Made by a program: the position numbers and the translations under genes. A model generated the notes under the pieces. That model did no database searches. It was not told where the DNA came from and was given only the letters and a program-made list of their open reading frames with translations. A DNA stretch of 64,000 nucleotides from a virus: IMG/VR virus record IMGVR_UViG_3300036944_000550, positions 32,536 through 96,535 of that record. One strand, 5' to 3'. Position 1 is the first letter of the stretch. The number at the start of each line of letters is the position of its first letter. Shown here piece by piece: positions 61,162 through 64,000 of this stretch.

Positions 61162-62280
61162 TCATCGAATGATTTCAATACTGTTAATACTATTTGCATT
61201 CCAAATTTCAAGATTATTTCGTAATCTTCCGTCTGACTTTAATGTTTCGTATCTTGAAGTCGCTTTTTTCTTCCACCAGCGAATAATATTCTCAAAATAA
61301 TGCTTATCAAAGTTTTCTTTGCTCTTGATCAGCGTTTTATCGTTTCCGAGGATGTAATTTTTTGAGTTTTCATACCCGTAAGTCGAAATATAAAATCTTT
61401 TTTGCGTTGTAACGTCTTTGTTCGCCTGAATTGCGTTAGAAAATGCCAAAAGTTCGCTAGAATTGTGAAATTTTAGTGAATTTTTGATAATTGACGTCAT
61501 TTTGTTCTGCATTTTCATTTTATACGACGCAATTCCTTCTCTGCCGAACAATGGGTCACCATTATTTTTGCTTGCGAACCAATTCATGGTCTCTAACCAG
61601 AAATCATCGGAAAATGAAAGGAGAAAATTGCTTACAGTATCGCCAGTGTATCGTATAAACGGTTTTAGACCATCATATTGCGATGCTTGCTTAATATTTC
61701 CGTATAATGATGTCGTTTCAAAGAGACAAGTTTCCATGTCATACTTCTTGTCGAACATTTCACGAAATTCATGAGATGCACAAAGAAGTGATAGTAGTTT
61801 ACCGCCGAGATAATTGAATCCGAACGGTTGCGCAGGAACAATAATGAATCCCATGACTGCATGTTTGTTGAATAACTTTAAATCAGGAACTTGCCCGAAC
61901 CACTCATTCCTCGGTCTAGAATTGATCAGAGGACTTGCGACTCTACAGAAACCAACGTACTTACCACTGTTCTTTTCGCGAACGATGAATTTAATTTCCT
62001 TACCGAATGAGTTCTCGTTACAGAAGGATGAAGTAATTTCAACCATCGTAGAGAACTCATTCGGAGAAGTTTCAAAGATCTCAAACTCCATGTCTTCTGG
62101 ATGCATGCTGAAGTCAGAGAATAACATGTTCTCTGGTTCATAACCTGGAAGTGTGAGAGGAAGAGTGTTTACGCGATCGAGTTTTTTCATACGCATGTGG
62201 TCGTCGATACGATCATAGTTTGACATATAATCAATAAATCGACGACCAATGTATTCTGCGTCTGCTTTATCTAATATCAA
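61162..62280 (-). CDS. DUF4338-like protein coupled to the TET/glycosyltransferase pair
   Basis: 372 residues; start TTG at 62280 forming TTGA with the glycosyltransferase stop, since no ATG lies near. KYVGFCRVASPLINSRPRNEWFG, AVMGFIIVPAQPFGFNYLGGKLLSLLCASHEFREMFDKKYDMETCLFETTSLYGNIKQASQYDGLKPFIRYTGDT are the conserved part, resembling the GGKLLALL...TTSxYG block I associate with DUF4338 (the domain of Druantia DruA). Family identity is from memory. Close coupling suggests a role in DNA modification or its protection. Confidence 0.5.
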   Translation of the reverse strand: MILDKADAEYIGRRFIDYMSNYDRIDDHMRMKKLDRVNTLPLTLPGYEPENMLFSDFSMHPEDMEFEIFETSPNEFSTMVEITSSFCNENSFGKEIKFIVREKNSGKYVGFCRVASPLINSRPRNEWFGQVPDLKLFNKHAVMGFIIVPAQPFGFNYLGGKLLSLLCASHEFREMFDKKYDMETCLFETTSLYGNIKQASQYDGLKPFIRYTGDTVSNFLLSFSDDFWLETMNWFASKNNGDPLFGREGIASYKMKMQNKMTSIIKNSLKFHNSSELLAFSNAIQANKDVTTQKRFYISTYGYENSKNYILGNDKTLIKSKENFDKHYFENIIRWWKKKATSRYETLKSDGRLRNNLEIWNANSINSIEIIR

Positions 62281-63086
62281 AACAGATCCGCTAGAGAAGA
62301 TTCTACCTTACGATACTTCTTATTACGGTCATGGAGTTTCAACTCTGCGTGACCTGTAGTTTCTCGGATATACATTGTGCAAAGTTCTGGGAACTCGTCA
62401 GCAATAATCTTCACGCTGTCATGCACATATTCCTTAGTGCGAACATCTTGAAGACCACCTTCTTCTTTGTAATACCGAGACTTGACTGTGTAGTTGTCAA
62501 GACGAGCAAGGACACCATTTTTGATATACTGACGAATAGAATATTCGTAGTCTTCACCATGGTTGGTTACTCGAGCGAGAAAATCATCATGTTCAACAAT
62601 CACACCAAACATCGAGGCAATGATATAACAAATGTCATTGTATACTCGATCTTTCATAAAAAACGCATTTGATGCTGCGTAGATACCAAAGGTCTTAGCA
62701 CCTACCTTCTCACATTCCTCAAATCCACGAAGAAAGATTTCTCGCTCGAGATCTTCGACACGACCCAACTTCTGTTCACTGATTTTGACTTGAACTTCTT
62801 CAATGTCATCATCGAACATCATCAGTCGTGTACCTTCCGGATACCAACGTTCAATGAAGTTACGTTGTCTGCCGATAGTCGGAACACCGCGAATAATCTG
62901 AATATCTTTTGCGTAAGGATTTTCCTTCAGCGCATTAGCATATCGGTCATATTCGCCTTCATCCTGATCATTAACAAAGATCGTGATTTTAGCAGGATCG
63001 ATGTTATATGATTCAAGAACTTTCAATGTCTTATTCTGAATAGTATGTTCACGATGATAAGACGGAATAGCAATACTATATTCCAT
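62277..63086 (-). CDS. TET-associated glycosyltransferase (TAGT)
   Basis: 269 residues. SIAIPSYHREHTIQNKTLKVLESYNIDPAKITIFVND, GVPTIGRQRNFIERWYPEGTRLMMFDDDIEEV (DDD metal motif, residues 92-94) and the pattern of conserved Lys/Arg match phage TAGT enzymes, which add sugars to TET-made 5-hydroxymethylcytosine in DNA. The gene directly follows the TET-type gene (TAATG overlap), the known arrangement. The C-terminus ends SSLADLF, a likely sliding-clamp-binding tail shared with TET. Confidence 0.82.
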   Translation of the reverse strand: MEYSIAIPSYHREHTIQNKTLKVLESYNIDPAKITIFVNDQDEGEYDRYANALKENPYAKDIQIIRGVPTIGRQRNFIERWYPEGTRLMMFDDDIEEVQVKISEQKLGRVEDLEREIFLRGFEECEKVGAKTFGIYAASNAFFMKDRVYNDICYIIASMFGVIVEHDDFLARVTNHGEDYEYSIRQYIKNGVLARLDNYTVKSRYYKEEGGLQDVRTKEYVHDSVKIIADEFPELCTMYIRETTGHAELKLHDRNKKYRKVESSLADLF

Positions 63087-64000
63087 TAAAATAAATCTCC
63101 GAGTGTTGATGTTGTTTTATCTGCTGCAGGATGGTATTTAGAAACTGTTTCACGTCCGAGTTTAGTTTCAAGATAGTCATACCATTCTTGCTCATCCCAC
63201 ATTCCTGGCGATACTCCATTCCAAAGTGGACGATGATGCTTATGCTCTTTGTTCAATCTACGGTCAATCACATACTGCTCACGAGTTGTTTCATATTCAT
63301 ATGAACCAAGATCTAGCATGTTCTCACGAAGATAGCAAACCAACGAAATACGCTCAGCATCTGGACGAGTCAGTTTAATCTCAGTGTTACCATGGATAAT
63401 CTCGTGATTGCTCACAAGTAACAAGTCACCTGGACGAACGTTCACTGCCATCCGATATTCAGGGAATACTAGATAACCACCAGTATAGTCGCCACTACCC
63501 ACGACCAGAAGATTGCTGAGACCATCAGCAAAGTCACCAGCGTCGCGATGCGCTGCTGTTCGGAAGGACTTGTTGACAGTGATGGTGGTGAATACAGTTT
63601 CGGGAACAACGAACTTAGAGTCAATTGTGTCGACTGCTTTCTTTTGGTTCGACCAACGCGAAGGGAGAAGTTCTTTGAAACCACGGTCCAGAGTCTGTAG
63701 AAAAGGAAAGGACAACTTAAACTTATCAAAGTTATCGCGAGTATAGGTAGTAGCACGACCAAAAGGAATCCTAGGATAACGGTCATACCACCCAGCAACA
63801 CCTGAGAAAACCGACTTAGCATAGTTGGTTGTTGAAATCCAAGTTTCTGCAATAGTTTTTGCTTCTTTAGCAACATCTTCTTTGCTCTTTGCTTCTAGAC
63901 TATCGACCCACTTATCGAACCAACCAAAATATTCTGGATATACTTTACATACTTGACTGCGCAACCAGACAGCGCCTCGCGTCTCGTCAGCATTAGATCG
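63086..64000 (-). CDS. TET/JBP-type DNA base dioxygenase, 5' end missing (partial)
   Basis: The frame stays open to the window edge (12 residues, NADETRGAVW, before a TTG at 63964), so the gene begins outside. Counting from that TTG: FTTITVNKSFRTAAHRDAGDF gives His139-x-Asp141, GGYLVFPEYRMAVNVRPGDLLLVSNHEIIHGN gives His191, and ERISLVCYLREN gives Arg205, the full Fe(II)/2-oxoglutarate set of the TET/JBP family. It oxidises 5-methylcytosine (or thymine) in DNA to the hydroxymethyl base. The C-terminus STLGDLF resembles clamp-binding tails. All needed residues are present. Confidence 0.88.
   Translation of the reverse strand, partial: RSNADETRGAVWLRSQVCKVYPEYFGWFDKWVDSLEAKSKEDVAKEAKTIAETWISTTNYAKSVFSGVAGWYDRYPRIPFGRATTYTRDNFDKFKLSFPFLQTLDRGFKELLPSRWSNQKKAVDTIDSKFVVPETVFTTITVNKSFRTAAHRDAGDFADGLSNLLVVGSGDYTGGYLVFPEYRMAVNVRPGDLLLVSNHEIIHGNTEIKLTRPDAERISLVCYLRENMLDLGSYEYETTREQYVIDRRLNKEHKHHRPLWNGVSPGMWDEQEWYDYLETKLGRETVSKYHPAADKTTSTLGDLF

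Noticed and set aside
1-64000. Ordinary tRNA genes, insertion sequences or an integrase
   Set aside because: Read through both strands; apart from the tmRNA, no cloverleaf with a T arm, no transposase or recombinase motifs and no terminal inverted repeats were seen.

Overview
The window is a 64 kb piece of a T4-like myovirus genome (contractile tail), about 39-40% GC by eye, most like the marine T4-like phages of cyanobacteria and alphaproteobacteria. Baseplate, tail and head-completion genes (gp4, 5, 6, 7, 8, 25, 26, 27, 48, 53), gp32, gp33, gp59 and PhoH occur in T4-like arrangements, and exact T4 late-promoter octamers (TATAAATA) sit upstream of several operons. A phage-encoded, circularly permuted (two-piece) tmRNA and a curli-type secretion cluster, the latter reported before in SAR11-infecting myophages, point to a marine alphaproteobacterial host. 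That host assignment is inference.

Layout. (1) 1-6023: host-interaction or modification island with three related glycosyltransferase-like genes (the first cut by the window edge), two SAM methyltransferase-like genes and a coiled-coil protein on +, then a GT8-like transferase and an oxygenase-like protein on -. (2) 6093-33176, - strand: the adhesion/baseplate block: two paralogous Tyr/Gly-rich repeat fibres, small fibre proteins, a 2105-residue DUF4815-type protein, gp8, gp7 with a C-terminal LamG-like domain, gp6, gp25, a spike split over two polypeptides (beta-helix plus M15-like peptidase; OB-fold plus GH19-like lysozyme), gp27, gp53, gp48. (3) 33220-38116, +: gp4, a basic 51-residue protein, a gp2-like candidate, a tube-initiator-like protein, gp26 with a -1 frameshift into a gp51-like ORF, and a tape-measure-like protein. 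(4) 38150-42933, -: gp32, small ORF, gp59, gp33, SleB-type wall hydrolase, permuted tmRNA, Cys-rich protein, PD-(D/E)XK exonuclease, PhoH. (5) 43002-52860, -: a tightly coupled operon with a methyltransferase-like protein, three tandem radical SAM enzymes, an SGNH hydrolase, an unknown protein, a carbamoyltransferase and an Asp/Asn-hydroxylase-like oxygenase. (6) 52984-53898, +: four tiny early genes. (7) 53861-61129, -: a late operon with two small membrane proteins, CsgF, CsgG, two curlin-repeat proteins, a FecR-domain protein and a CHASE2-adenylate cyclase. (8) 61162-64000, -: a TET/JBP-type dioxygenase (cut by the window edge), a TET-associated glycosyltransferase and a possibly DUF4338-like protein.

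How it fits together. Early genes use near-consensus sigma70 promoters with a recurring GCTTGAC -35 core. Late genes use T4-type boxes, and four boxes lie exactly 5 nt before an ATG, predicting leaderless late mRNAs. The strongest candidate systems are: TET plus glycosyltransferase DNA hypermodification, where both enzymes end in a clamp-binding-like SLxDLF tail; the late curli-cyclase operon; and the triple radical-SAM/carbamoyltransferase operon. Annotation is from reading the sequence alone; no database search was run.
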